Made by a program: the position numbers and the translations under genes. From NCBI GenBank assembly GCA_947499955.1, contig CANMQI010000001.1, positions 310,001 to 374,000 on the forward strand: a stretch of 64,000 nt of DNA. The letters are read 5' to 3'. Of this stretch, positions 31,799-41,068 are shown piece by piece; position 1 is the stretch's first letter, and every line of letters begins with the position of its first letter. Source of the stretch: an uncultured Granulosicoccus sp. (GTDB taxonomy: Bacteria > Pseudomonadota > Gammaproteobacteria > Granulosicoccales > Granulosicoccaceae). The notes under the pieces are model-generated. The model made no database searches and had not been told where the DNA came from. It saw only the letters and a list, made by a program, of their open reading frames with translations.

Positions 31799-32593
31799 TC
31801 AGGAGACCTCGTCATAGCTGTGGCCGGCCCGCAATCCATCGCGTACCCGATTGGCCAGATGCAGGAATGACTGGGTCTCGCGAATCGACAGATCCCGCTC
31901 CGGCGGCAGATCACTTTCGATGACTTCGTGTATGCGCCCCGGCCGTGGTGACATGACCACGATGCGGTTGGACAGAAAGACGGCCTCGGGAATCGAGTGC
32001 GTCACGAAGACCACCGTCTTGTTGGTCTTGGCCCAGAGCTTCAACAGCTGTTCGTTGAGATGATCCCGCACGATTTCATCCAGCGCACCGAAGGGCTCAT
32101 CCATCAGCAACAGGTCAGGCTCGACTGCCAGCGCCCGTGCAATGGAGGCACGTTGCTGCATGCCGCCCGACAGTTGCCAGGGATATTTCTTGCCGAACCC
32201 TGCCAGGTCCACCAGCGCCAGATTTCTCTCGACCCGGGAACGAATCTCCTCACCCTTCAGGCCCATGATCTCCAGCGGCAACGCAACATTGCTGGCAATG
32301 GTACGCCAGGGATATAACGAGGCTGCCTGAAACACATAGCCATAGGCTCTGGCCAGGCGCGCCTCCTCCGGCGTCATGCCGTTCACCTCGATGGAGCCGG
32401 CAGTGGCCTGCTCCAGATCGGCGATCACCCGCAGCAGCGTCGTCTTGCCACAACCCGACGGCCCGATGAACGAGACGAAATCTCCCCGGTTGATGGTCAG
32501 ATCGATATCCTGCAAGGCCTGCACATCGCCATCGCTGGTGGGGAAGGTCAACGATAATCCGTTGACCTCGATGACCTTCGAAGCATCATTCAT
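31799..32593 (-). CDS. ABC transporter ATP-binding protein (SsuB/TauB/ThiZ type)
   Basis: A 264-residue ATPase with Walker A GPSGCGKTT, the Q-loop in GYVFQAASLYPWRT, signature QLSGGMQQR, Walker B LLLMDEPFGALDE and H-loop VVFVTHSIPEAV. It powers the two permeases encoded just downstream. ATG 32593 (MNDASKVIEVNG) is preferred over an upstream GTG at 32617 because the family N-terminus begins there. It begins 27 bp after the dihydropyrimidinase stop, so transporter and enzyme genes share one transcript. Confidence 0.94.
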   Translation of the reverse strand: MNDASKVIEVNGLSLTFPTSDGDVQALQDIDLTINRGDFVSFIGPSGCGKTTLLRVIADLEQATAGSIEVNGMTPEEARLARAYGYVFQAASLYPWRTIASNVALPLEIMGLKGEEIRSRVERNLALVDLAGFGKKYPWQLSGGMQQRASIARALAVEPDLLLMDEPFGALDEIVRDHLNEQLLKLWAKTNKTVVFVTHSIPEAVFLSNRIVVMSPRPGRIHEVIESDLPPERDLSIRETQSFLHLANRVRDGLRAGHSYDEVS

Positions 32594-32620
32594 CGTGGCT
32601 GATTCCGGCCGCAGCACGCA

Positions 32621-34075
32621 TCAGACACCGGCTGGCATCTTCGACGGATCGCGCTGCACCGGATGTGGCGCAGTCAGTTCCTTCCACTGTGACAAGGCAC
32701 GGTTGACTGCCGGATAGGCGTCTCGCGCGACGAACTTGCCATGCCCTTCCTGAGTCTCGATCTTGTCTTCGGTTACCACACACTGGCCACGTGTCAGAGT
32801 GAAACGTGGCAGTCCTTTCAGCTCGAACCCCTCGAACACGTTGTAATCAATCGCCGATTGCTGAGTCGCGGCGCTGATGGTTTTCGTCCGCTCGGGATCC
32901 CAGACAATGATGTCGGCATCCGCACCTTCGACAATGGCACCCTTCTTCGGGTACATATTGAGAATCTTGGCAATATTGGTGGAAGTCACTGCCACGAATT
33001 CGTTCATGGTCAGACGACCGGTATTCACGCCACGTGACCAGAGTACGGGCAATCGGTCTTCCAGTCCGCCGGTGCCATTGGGTATCTGGGTAAAGTCTCC
33101 CAGCCCCATGCGCTTCTGTTCGGTCGTGAAGGCGCAATGATCGGTAGCAACGACCTGCAGACTCCCCGCGGCCAGACCAGCCCACAGTGAATCCTGATGG
33201 AGCGCGCTGCGGAACGGCGGTGACATGACGCGCCGAGCAGCATGATCCCAGTCCGGGTTGGCATATTCGGATTCATCCAGCGTCAGGTGCTGCACCAGCG
33301 GTTCACCGTAGACGCGCTTGCCCAGCTGGCGTGCACGCCGGATAGCCTCATGCGCCTCTTCACAGGACACATGCACGACATACAAGGGCACCCCGGCCAT
33401 GTCGGCAATCATCACGGCCCGATTCACCGCTTCGCCCTCGACCTGAGGCGGTCGGGAATAGGCGTGCGCCTCGGGGCCACTGTTGCCTTCCGCCATGAGA
33501 CTGGCTTGCAACTGAGCCACGACATCGCCATTTTCGGCGTGTACCAGCGGCATCGCGCCCAGTGCGGAGCAACGCTTGAACGAGGAATACATCTCCTCGT
33601 CATTGACCATCAGGGCACCCTTGTAGGCCATGAAATGCTTGAAGGTATTGATGCCACTGTCGACGACCTTCTCCATTTCCTCGAAGACCTGCTTGTCCCA
33701 CCAGGTGATGGCCATGTGAAAGGAGAAGTCACACGATGCCTTTACCGTCTTGTTGTCCCACATCTGCCGCGCTTCAAGCAGCGACTGGCCCGGAGCCGGC
33801 AGACAGAAATCGACCACCATGGTGGTACCGCCGGACAGGGCGGCGCGCGTACCTGATTCGAAATCATCGGTGGAATAGGTGCCCATGAACGGCATTTCCA
33901 GATGGGTATGCGGATCGATACCACCCGGCATGACATAACAACCGGTCGCATCGAGTGTTTCGTCGCCGGAGAGATTGTCGCCTATCGCTGTGATGACGCC
34001 CTTCTCTATCCTGACATCGGCCTTGTAGCTCCGGTCGGCAGTGACAACCGTGCCTCCCTTGATCACCTTGCTCAT
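32621..34075 (-). CDS. hydA: Dihydropyrimidinase / D-hydantoinase
   Basis: A 484-residue cyclic amidohydrolase that opens 5,6-dihydrouracil or dihydrothymine to N-carbamoyl-beta-amino acids (and also hydantoins). Metal-binding elements are present: GGIDPHTHLEMPF (His-x-His), the carboxylated Lys in INTFKHFMAYKGALM, His in LVHAENGD, His in LYVVHVSCEEAH, and Asp in VVATDHCAFT. Length matches the family (~470-490). ATG 34075 gives MSKVIKGGTVVTAD, with AGGAG 12 bases upstream. It follows the amidohydrolase gene 34155-35402 by 79 bp. Second step of reductive pyrimidine catabolism. Confidence 0.95.
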   Translation of the reverse strand: MSKVIKGGTVVTADRSYKADVRIEKGVITAIGDNLSGDETLDATGCYVMPGGIDPHTHLEMPFMGTYSTDDFESGTRAALSGGTTMVVDFCLPAPGQSLLEARQMWDNKTVKASCDFSFHMAITWWDKQVFEEMEKVVDSGINTFKHFMAYKGALMVNDEEMYSSFKRCSALGAMPLVHAENGDVVAQLQASLMAEGNSGPEAHAYSRPPQVEGEAVNRAVMIADMAGVPLYVVHVSCEEAHEAIRRARQLGKRVYGEPLVQHLTLDESEYANPDWDHAARRVMSPPFRSALHQDSLWAGLAAGSLQVVATDHCAFTTEQKRMGLGDFTQIPNGTGGLEDRLPVLWSRGVNTGRLTMNEFVAVTSTNIAKILNMYPKKGAIVEGADADIIVWDPERTKTISAATQQSAIDYNVFEGFELKGLPRFTLTRGQCVVTEDKIETQEGHGKFVARDAYPAVNRALSQWKELTAPHPVQRDPSKMPAGV

Positions 34076-34154
34076 GTTCTCTTGCGGCTCCTGTGATGTT
34101 TTTTGACGAATTTCAATCTGGCGCTTTGAGCACCGTTCATGCAATCAGGGTAGA

Positions 34155-35402
34155 TCAGTCAACGATACCGGCGGTCTCGACCACCGCATGAAAAAGAACA
34201 TTGGTGCCCGCAGCCGCCCATTCGGGTGATATTTCCTCGGCCTCATTGTGCGATAGCCCACCGACGCAGGGACACATCACCATGGCAGTCGGTGCCACGC
34301 GGTTGATCCAGCAGGCATCATGTCCAGCGCCTGACACCAGGTTCTGATGGCTGTAGCCCAGACGTTCTGCCGCATTGCGCACGGCCGTGACGCAGTCTTC
34401 GTCAAAGGCCACCGGATCGAAACCGCCGACCTCCTCGATGGACATCTGCAGCCCGATGCCGTCGGCTATTTCCTTTGCACCGGCACGGAAACGCGTTTCC
34501 ATATCGGTGATGACATCTTTTTCGGGATGCCGGAAATCGACCGTGAAAACCGTCTTGCCCGGGATGATGTTGCGTGAGTTCGGATAGACATTGCATTGCC
34601 CGATGGCGCCCACCGCATAGGGGGCGTGGCTCAGTGCGATCTCGTTGACAAGCTCCGTCATGCGCGCCATTCCCAGACCTGCATTGACCCGCATGGGCAT
34701 GGGAGTCGATCCGGTATGACTCTCCCTGCCGATGAGCGTCACTTCCAGCCACTTCAGGCCCTGACCATGGGTCACGACACCCACGTCCTTGTTCTCGATC
34801 TCGAGGATGGGGCCTTGTTCGATATGCAGCTCGAAGAAGGCGTGCATCTTTCGGGCGCCCACGTCTTCCTCTCCCACATAACCGATTCGCTTCAGTTCAT
34901 CACCCAGGCGCTTGCCTTCTGCATCCGTTCTGTCATAGGCCCAGTCGAGCGTATGCATTCCGGCAAACACGCCACTGGCCACCATGGCCGGCGCGAATCG
35001 GGACCCCTCTTCATTGGTAAAGTTGACGACGACAATCGGATGCCGCGTCTTGACGTTCATGTCGTTGAGCTGGCGGATGATCTCCAGCCCGCCGAGGACC
35101 CCCAGGACACCGTCATATTTACCGCCTGTAGGCTGAGTATCCAGGTGACTGCCGACATACACCGGCAAGGCATCAGGATCTGTCCCTTCACGTCGAGCGA
35201 ACATGGTGCCCATCTTGTCGATGCCCATGCTCAGGCCCGCTTCCTCGCACCAACGTGTGAATAGCCGACGACCCTCGGCATCTTCATCGGTCAGGGTCTG
35301 GCGATTGTTGCCTCCAGCAATACCCGGCCCTATCGTCGCCATCTCCATGAGTGAGTCCCACAGACGTTCACTATTGATGCGCATGTTGCTGGTAATGGCC
35401 AT
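34155..35402 (-). CDS. Zn-dependent N-carbamoyl-amino-acid hydrolase (beta-ureidopropionase/HyuC family, M20)
   Basis: A 415-residue amidase/hydantoinase-carbamoylase family enzyme with the M20 dinuclear zinc pattern: YVGSHLDTQPTGGKYDGVLGVLGGLE, FTNEEGSRF, FELHIEQGPILE and SGAGHDACW. It hydrolyses N-carbamoyl-beta-alanine (or N-carbamoyl-beta-aminoisobutyrate) to the beta-amino acid, CO2 and ammonia. In this island it is the third step after PreTA and dihydropyrimidinase. ATG 35402 is favoured by GAGGGCAGGAC upstream and by fit to the family; the frame is open to 35507. Allantoate amidohydrolase is the chief alternative, but the neighbours favour the pyrimidine role. Confidence 0.92.
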   Translation of the reverse strand: MAITSNMRINSERLWDSLMEMATIGPGIAGGNNRQTLTDEDAEGRRLFTRWCEEAGLSMGIDKMGTMFARREGTDPDALPVYVGSHLDTQPTGGKYDGVLGVLGGLEIIRQLNDMNVKTRHPIVVVNFTNEEGSRFAPAMVASGVFAGMHTLDWAYDRTDAEGKRLGDELKRIGYVGEEDVGARKMHAFFELHIEQGPILEIENKDVGVVTHGQGLKWLEVTLIGRESHTGSTPMPMRVNAGLGMARMTELVNEIALSHAPYAVGAIGQCNVYPNSRNIIPGKTVFTVDFRHPEKDVITDMETRFRAGAKEIADGIGLQMSIEEVGGFDPVAFDEDCVTAVRNAAERLGYSHQNLVSGAGHDACWINRVAPTAMVMCPCVGGLSHNEAEEISPEWAAAGTNVLFHAVVETAGIVD

Positions 35403-35523
35403 GTCCTGCCCTCTTGCTGTTTGAAACGGTTGACGTCTTGACGAATACTGAAAATACGATGACCTTGTTCTGACTGGGAAGACACAGGCACCGGGCTCAT
35501 GAGCCATCCGGTGCAGGCTGAAA

Positions 35524-37008
35524 TCAGGTTGGAAACGTGAACACGGCTCCCGACTTGATGCCCGTCGGCCAGCGGCTTGTGACGGTCTTCAATCGGGTAT
35601 AGAAATGCACGCCTTCAGGCCCGTAGATGGAGTGGTCGCCAAACAGGGAGCGTTTCCAGCCACCAAAGCTGTGATAGGCCACCGGCACCGGAATCGGAAC
35701 ATTCACACCGACCATGCCGACCTGGATGCTGTCGGTAAACGATCGTGCAGCATCGCCGTCCCGGGTGAAAATGGCGGTGCCGTTACCGTACTCGTGATCG
35801 TTGATCATGGTGACAGCATCATCGTAGGTTGCGGCCCGGACAACGGCCAGCACCGGCCCGAAGATCTCTTCCTGGTAGATCTGCATATCGGTGGTGACCT
35901 TGTCGAACAGCGAACCACCCAGAAAATAGCCGTTCTCATAACCCTGCAGTCTGATGTCGCGGCCGTCGACCACCAGCTCGGCACCTGCCTCGACACCGGA
36001 ATCGATCAAGGAAGTGATTTTCTGCTTGGCGGCTGCTGTGATCACCGGCCCCATCTCGGCATCAGGATCGTCCGCCGGACCGATACGCAGTGCCTCCACA
36101 CGTGGGCGCAACGCATTGACCAGCCTGTCGGCGGTCTCTTCTCCGACCGGCACTGCCACGGAGATGGCCATGCAGCGTTCACCGGCCGACCCGAAACCAG
36201 CCCCCATCAGCGCATCAACGGCCTGATCCATGTCAGCGTCCGGCATGACAACCATGTGATTCTTGGCGCCACCGAGTGCCTGCACCCGCTTGCCCGCCTT
36301 GGTACCGCGGTGATACACATATTCGGCAATGGGCGTGGAGCCCACGAAGCTGATGGCCTGAACCTTGGGATGATCCAGCAGCGCATCCACGGTTTCCTTG
36401 CCACCGTGCACGACATTCAGAACACCATCAGGCAGACCTGCCTGATGTAGCAGATCGGCCACCATGAGAGCCGCAGACGGATCACGCTCGGATGGTTTCA
36501 GCACAAAGGTATTGCCACAGGCGATGGCGACCGGGTACATCCACAAGGGCACCATCGCCGGAAAGTTGAAAGGGGTAATGCCCGCACAGACACCCAGCGC
36601 CTGCCGATCCGACCAGGTATCGATCTGCGGACCGACGTTACGGGAAAACTCGCCCTTCAACAGATGCGGAATGCCGCAGACGAACTCGACCACTTCCCTG
36701 CCGCGCTGCACTTCACCCAGAGCATCGTCATGGGTCTTGCCGTGTTCGCGTGAAATCTCGCGGGCGATGTCATCAGCATGCTTGATCAACAATTCGTTGA
36801 AGCGGAACATGATGGCTGCACGCTTCAGGGGCGGCGTCGCAGCCCAGGCCGGAAAAGCCTCGGCAGCCACTTCAACCGCGGCCGCGACCTCATCAGCCGT
36901 GCTCAGACCCAGTTCATCAATGGCTTCACCGGTAGCAGGGTTGTAAACAGGCTGCGATTGTCCGCTGTTTGTTGCTACTCGTTGGCCACCGACAAGATTC
37001 GTGATCAT
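35524..37008 (-). CDS. mmsA: Methylmalonate-/malonate-semialdehyde dehydrogenase (CoA-acylating)
   Basis: A 494-residue member of the MmsA/IolA branch of aldehyde dehydrogenases. Features: GQSQPVYNPATGEAI start, ITPFNFPAMVPLWMYPVAIACGNTFVLKPSERDPS, the branch-typical QALGGAKNHMVVMPDAD in place of the usual ELGGK Glu base, and the nucleophile Cys in GSAGERCMA. Converts malonate semialdehyde (from beta-alanine) or methylmalonate semialdehyde (from beta-aminoisobutyrate) to acetyl- or propionyl-CoA. It is the first gene of the leftward pyrimidine operon, with the RutR box 59-74 bp upstream of its start. The transaminase that would make the semialdehyde is not in the window. Confidence 0.95.
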   Translation of the reverse strand: MITNLVGGQRVATNSGQSQPVYNPATGEAIDELGLSTADEVAAAVEVAAEAFPAWAATPPLKRAAIMFRFNELLIKHADDIAREISREHGKTHDDALGEVQRGREVVEFVCGIPHLLKGEFSRNVGPQIDTWSDRQALGVCAGITPFNFPAMVPLWMYPVAIACGNTFVLKPSERDPSAALMVADLLHQAGLPDGVLNVVHGGKETVDALLDHPKVQAISFVGSTPIAEYVYHRGTKAGKRVQALGGAKNHMVVMPDADMDQAVDALMGAGFGSAGERCMAISVAVPVGEETADRLVNALRPRVEALRIGPADDPDAEMGPVITAAAKQKITSLIDSGVEAGAELVVDGRDIRLQGYENGYFLGGSLFDKVTTDMQIYQEEIFGPVLAVVRAATYDDAVTMINDHEYGNGTAIFTRDGDAARSFTDSIQVGMVGVNVPIPVPVAYHSFGGWKRSLFGDHSIYGPEGVHFYTRLKTVTSRWPTGIKSGAVFTFPT

Positions 37009-37066
37009 GATTGGACTCTCAGGCTTGGGCTGATATTGCTTGTGATTGAATGAACGCTATCGTATC

Positions 37067-37082
37067 TTGACCACTTGGTCAA
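37067..37082. promoter_or_regulatory. RutR box (perfect palindrome) between mmsA and rutR
   Basis: TTGACCACTTGGTCAA is an exact match to the E. coli RutR consensus TTGACCA-NN-TGGTCAA as I know it. It lies 59 bp before the mmsA start and 19 bp before the rutR TTG start. One dimer there could control both divergent genes. Uracil releases RutR from such sites in E. coli. Confidence 0.88.
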
Positions 37083-37100
37083 CATTTTAAGAACACTCTC

Positions 37101-37763
37101 TTGGCAGACGACGAGATCAATCTCAACGGCGAAGTGGCAGCAACGGACTCGAGTCCGCGCAAGCGCACACGCATTCAGATACGCAACGAGGCGCGTATCG
37201 TGCGGGCTGCGCTGGACGTATTCTCCTCCAATGGCTATCGCGGTTCTACCGTCGATCAGATTGCCGACACCGCCGGCATGTCCAAGGCCAATATACTGTA
37301 CTACTTCAATACCAAGCAGGATATCTACGCTGCGGTGCTGGCACGCACCCTGACCGTCTGGCTGGATCCGCTCGACGAGCTCGACGCCGGTGGCGACCCT
37401 ATCGAGGAACTGTGGAAATATGCGCAGCAGAAGCTGCAGCTGTCACGCAAGGCACCGCATGCCTCACGGTTGTTCGCGAATGAGATCCTGCAAGGTGCTC
37501 CCGTCGTACGACCCTTTCTGGAAAATCAGCTGAAGGCTCTGGTGACGTCCAAATGCCGGATAATACAAACCTGGATAGATGAGGGAAAGCTGGCACCTGT
37601 CGCACCACTGCACCTGATTTTCCTGATCTGGTCGGCGACCCAGCATTATGCCGATTTCGCCCCACAGATCAGCGCCCTCAGCGACGACCCCGAAGAGATG
37701 CTCTACGAGCAGGCCGAACAGACGCTGAAACTGATACTCACACGCGGACTGGCACCGGAATGA
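37101..37763 (+). CDS. rutR: TetR-family regulator of pyrimidine catabolism, RutR
   Basis: A 220-residue TetR-family protein, close to E. coli RutR. The helix-turn-helix spans about residues 30-75 (IVRAALDVFSSNGYRGSTVDQIADTAGMSKANILYYFNTKQDIY). The C-terminal ligand domain contains the near-identical RutR segment HLIFLIWSATQHYADFAPQ. It should bind uracil or thymine and repress or activate pyrimidine genes. The start is TTG at 37101; GTG 37134 would still keep the whole fold. It is divergent from mmsA with the RutR box in between, indicating autoregulation. The next gene, 37855, follows 91 bp later in the same direction. Confidence 0.94.
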   Translation: MADDEINLNGEVAATDSSPRKRTRIQIRNEARIVRAALDVFSSNGYRGSTVDQIADTAGMSKANILYYFNTKQDIYAAVLARTLTVWLDPLDELDAGGDPIEELWKYAQQKLQLSRKAPHASRLFANEILQGAPVVRPFLENQLKALVTSKCRIIQTWIDEGKLAPVAPLHLIFLIWSATQHYADFAPQISALSDDPEEMLYEQAEQTLKLILTRGLAPE

Positions 37764-37854
37764 ATACATCAGGTACCCGCGCCCGGCTTCGGCAGCTTAT
37801 CCGCAAGCCCGTACCAGAGCTGCAATACGCAGTGTCGGCTTGCCTCGCTCACAC

Positions 37855-38397
37855 ATGAGCCAGGCCGAATCCTTCCCACCCCTGGAAGGGCCGACGGCGC
37901 ACACCCTGATACTGGGCAGCATGCCGGGCCAGGCCTCGCTGAGCGCGGTTCGCTATTACGCCCACCCACGCAATGCCTTCTGGCCCATCATGCTGGCGAT
38001 CACGCAAGGTCATGCAGAAGCCAGCTTCGAGTCCGTGCACACTCTGGATTACGCGCAGCGTTGTGTCTTGCTCACTGCCAGCGGTTATGCGCTGTGGGAT
38101 GTGCTGGCCAGCTGTGAAAGGCCCGGCAGCCTCGACAGCCGTATCGTGCGTGCCAGCGAACAGGCCAACGATATCGCCAGCCTGGTTACCCGCCATCCAC
38201 AGCTGCAATGCATTGCCTGCAACGGCAAGGCCGCAGAGAAGCTGCTCAAGCGACACTGCGGCGAGTCACTGGACAAGCTGCAGGCACGCCTGCAGCGCCA
38301 CCTGCGTATCGTCTCCCTGCCCTCGAGCAGCCCGGCCATGGCCAGCTTGACGCTGGCCGAAAAGCATCAGCTCTGGGCGGATGGATTATTGGGGTGA
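37855..38397 (+). CDS. DNA-deoxyinosine glycosylase-like (uracil-DNA glycosylase superfamily, family 6 type)
   Basis: A 180-residue protein of the uracil-DNA-glycosylase superfamily. The N-terminal motif LILGSMPGQASLSAVRYYAHPRNAFWPIM corresponds to the GSMPG active-site loop and RNxFW segment of the hypoxanthine-DNA glycosylase (family 6) group. The late motif is SLPSSSPA, where superfamily members usually have HPSxxN/SSSPA. It would remove deaminated adenine (hypoxanthine) from DNA as the first step of base excision repair. ATG 37855 is chosen; a TTG five codons earlier is possible. It is the only DNA-repair gene inside the pyrimidine island and overlaps convergent preA by 31 bp. Confidence 0.82.
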   Translation: MSQAESFPPLEGPTAHTLILGSMPGQASLSAVRYYAHPRNAFWPIMLAITQGHAEASFESVHTLDYAQRCVLLTASGYALWDVLASCERPGSLDSRIVRASEQANDIASLVTRHPQLQCIACNGKAAEKLLKRHCGESLDKLQARLQRHLRIVSLPSSSPAMASLTLAEKHQLWADGLLG

Positions 38398-39665
38398 GTC
38401 GTCCAGTTGGCGTACTCGCTCACGATGGGCTTGCCGGTGCGTACATCCATTCCTTCAGTCACCTGCTCCATGGAAATGCAGTCGACCACCGGGCAGACAC
38501 TGACACACAGATTGCAACCCACGCACTCTTCATCGATCACCTCGAAGTGACGCTTGCCATCCACCATGGCAGTGATTGCCTGGTGTGACGTGTCCTCACA
38601 CACCACATGGCAGCGACCACACTGGATGCACAGGTCCTGATCGATAACAGCCTTGCTGATGTAGTTCAGATTCAGGTTCTTCCAGTCCTTGACGTTCGGC
38701 GTCGCCTTGCCAACGATGTCGCTGACCTGGCTGTAACCCTGGTCGTCCATCCAGTCGGACAGACCCTGCGTCAACTCCTCGATGATGCGAAAGCCGTAGG
38801 TCATGGCTGCAGTACAGACCTGGACATTGCCGGCACCCAGTGCCATGAACTCCGCCGCATCACGCCAGGTGGTCACGCCGCCAATACCCGAGATGGGCAT
38901 ACCGGCTGTCTCCGGATCGCGGGCTATTTCAGCCACCATGTTCAGAGCGATGGGTTTCACGGCAGGACCGCAGTACCCACCGTGAGAACCCCAGCCATCA
39001 ATGGAGGGCTCTGGCGACATGGTGTCCAGGTTGACACTGATGATGGAGTTGATGGTGTTGATCAGGGATACCGCATCGGCACCACCAGCCATGGCCGCCC
39101 GCGCAGGACCACGAATATCCGTGATATTCGGTGTCAGCTTGACGATGACCGGCATCTGCGTGTTCTGCTTGCACCACTCGGCAACCATCTGGATATATTC
39201 GGGCACCTGCCCCACAGCCGCCCCCATACCGCGCTCCGACATTCCGTGTGGACAACCGAAATTCAGTTCCACGCCATCGGCACCGGTGTCCTCGACCTTC
39301 TTCAGGATCGTCTTCCAGCTCTGCTCCTCGCAGGGCACCATCAATGACACGACAACCGCTCTATCGGGCCAATCGCGTTTGACGCGCGTGATCTCATCCA
39401 GATTGACCTGCAAGGGACGGTCGGTGATCAGTTCGATATTGTTCAAACCGATCAGCGTGCGATCGCTGGAGTACATGGCGCCATAGCGCGGACCGTTGAC
39501 GTTGACCACATGAGGATCCTCTCCCAGTGTCTTCCATACCACCCCGCCCCAGCCAGCTTCGAAAGCACGGACGACGTTGTATTCCTTGTCGGTCGGTGGC
39601 GCTGATGCCAGCCAGAACGGATTGGGGGATTTGATGCCCAGAAATTCGCTGCTCAGATCAGCCAT
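38367..39665 (-). CDS. preA: NAD-dependent dihydropyrimidine dehydrogenase, catalytic subunit PreA
   Basis: A 432-residue enzyme that reduces uracil and thymine to dihydropyrimidines (reversible). It consists of an FMN-binding dihydroorotate-dehydrogenase-like barrel (GIKSPNPFWLASAPPTDKEYNVVRAFEAGWGGVVWKTLG; the active-site Cys in VELNFGCPHG) plus a C-terminal pair of [4Fe-4S] motifs, CIQCGRCHVVCEDT and CVGCNLCVSVCPV. Length matches PreA (~410-430). ATG 39665 has a GGGG-TAGG ribosome site and lies 4 bp after the preT stop. First step of the reductive pyrimidine route in this island. Confidence 0.97.
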   Translation of the reverse strand: MADLSSEFLGIKSPNPFWLASAPPTDKEYNVVRAFEAGWGGVVWKTLGEDPHVVNVNGPRYGAMYSSDRTLIGLNNIELITDRPLQVNLDEITRVKRDWPDRAVVVSLMVPCEEQSWKTILKKVEDTGADGVELNFGCPHGMSERGMGAAVGQVPEYIQMVAEWCKQNTQMPVIVKLTPNITDIRGPARAAMAGGADAVSLINTINSIISVNLDTMSPEPSIDGWGSHGGYCGPAVKPIALNMVAEIARDPETAGMPISGIGGVTTWRDAAEFMALGAGNVQVCTAAMTYGFRIIEELTQGLSDWMDDQGYSQVSDIVGKATPNVKDWKNLNLNYISKAVIDQDLCIQCGRCHVVCEDTSHQAITAMVDGKRHFEVIDEECVGCNLCVSVCPVVDCISMEQVTEGMDVRTGKPIVSEYANWTTHPNNPSAQS

Positions 39666-39669
39666 GTGC

Positions 39670-40986
39670 CTACCCCTTTGTCAGAGTTGAATGAATGGAT
39701 TCTGCGGCCAGTTTGCCGTCTTGCACCGCCGCCACGGTCAGGTCCTCGCCACCGGCGATACAGTCGCCACCTGCCCAGACCTGCGAATCCGAGGTGCGCC
39801 GCTCAGCGTCGACACGAATACGCCCCGCTTCCAGCTCGACTGCCGACGCACCATCCCCTGTCGCTACACTATTGACGAATTGCTGACCGATAGCCTTCAG
39901 CACACGGTCACAGGGCAGAATCAGCGTTTCTCCGGTAGGACCGTATTGCCCGCCTTCTTCGCTCATTCGAGCAAATTCAACCCCCGTGACCTGACCGTTC
40001 TCGCCAACCACCCGCAATGGCTGCAACCAGTTGCGAATCACCACGCCATTGACCTTGGCCAGATCCTGTTCGAACTGGCTGGCATTCATGCGCTCGACAC
40101 CACGACGATAGGCCAGCGTGACCTCTTCACAACCGAGCATACGACTCTGCACGGCCGCATCGATTGCCGTCATGCCGCCACCGATAACGATGGTTCGCTC
40201 ACCCGGATCGAGCTGCGAATAATCCTGGCTCTGACGAAGCTCGGCGATGAATTCGATGGCATCCACAACACCTGCCAGCTCTTCGCCTTCGATACCGAGG
40301 TCGTTGACCGCACCCAGCCCCATTCCCAGAAAAACCGCCTGATAATCACGCTTGAGGTCATCGAGAATGAAGTCTTCACCCAGAGCTTCGTCCTGACGCA
40401 AGGTAATCCCACCGATGGACAGGATATAGGCGACTTCCTGCTGAGCAAATTCATCAACCGATTTGTAGGCAGCGATGCCGTACTCGTTAAGCCCACCAGG
40501 CTTGCCATTCGCATCGAAGATATCGACCTCATGACCCAGTAGTGCAAGCCTGTGTGCACAGGCCAGACCCGCAGGACCTGCACCGACAACTGCAACCCTG
40601 CAGCCAGTGATGGACGCCCTCTTGAATGGCTGCTCGCCGGTTTCCATCTGATGATCGGTGGCATAACGCTGCAATTCACCGATGCGGACGGGGTTGTCTT
40701 CAGCCGTATTGCGCACACAGGCCTGCTCACACAGTGTTTCCGTGGGACAGACCCGAGCACACATGCCACCCAGTATGTTCTCGTTGAAGATGGTGCGGGC
40801 CGAGCCCGTGGGGTTATCCGTGCTGATCTGACGGATGAACAGGGGAATGTCGATGCCCGTGGGACAGGCAGTCACGCAAGGTGCATCGTGACAGAAATAG
40901 CAACGGTCGGATTCCACCGAGGCTTCATGCCTGGTCAGCGGAGGGTGCAGATCTTGTTGCAGTTGTTCGTAACTACTGGACGCCAT
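39670..40986 (-). CDS. preT: NAD-dependent dihydropyrimidine dehydrogenase, electron-transfer subunit PreT
   Basis: A 438-residue flavoprotein that passes electrons from NADH to PreA. The N-terminal Fe-S region has cysteines in CYFCHDAPCVTACPTGIDIP and CARVCPTETLCEQACVR. The FAD site is VAVVGAGPAGLACAHRL with FDANGKPGGLNEYGI, and the NAD site IVIGGGMTAIDAAVQS. Length fits PreT (~410-450). ATG 40986 has GAGGAG ten bases upstream. A RutR-box-like sequence lies 83-98 bp upstream, so the preTA operon is probably under RutR control even though it is separated from rutR by 3 kb. Confidence 0.96.
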   Translation of the reverse strand: MASSSYEQLQQDLHPPLTRHEASVESDRCYFCHDAPCVTACPTGIDIPLFIRQISTDNPTGSARTIFNENILGGMCARVCPTETLCEQACVRNTAEDNPVRIGELQRYATDHQMETGEQPFKRASITGCRVAVVGAGPAGLACAHRLALLGHEVDIFDANGKPGGLNEYGIAAYKSVDEFAQQEVAYILSIGGITLRQDEALGEDFILDDLKRDYQAVFLGMGLGAVNDLGIEGEELAGVVDAIEFIAELRQSQDYSQLDPGERTIVIGGGMTAIDAAVQSRMLGCEEVTLAYRRGVERMNASQFEQDLAKVNGVVIRNWLQPLRVVGENGQVTGVEFARMSEEGGQYGPTGETLILPCDRVLKAIGQQFVNSVATGDGASAVELEAGRIRVDAERRTSDSQVWAGGDCIAGGEDLTVAAVQDGKLAAESIHSTLTKG

Positions 40987-41068
40987 CGTTGAGGACTCCT
41001 CTACAGACTGTGCCGCCGCGCATCAACCAGGCTGGATGACCACGGGATGAATCCGATTAAAGCAATTT

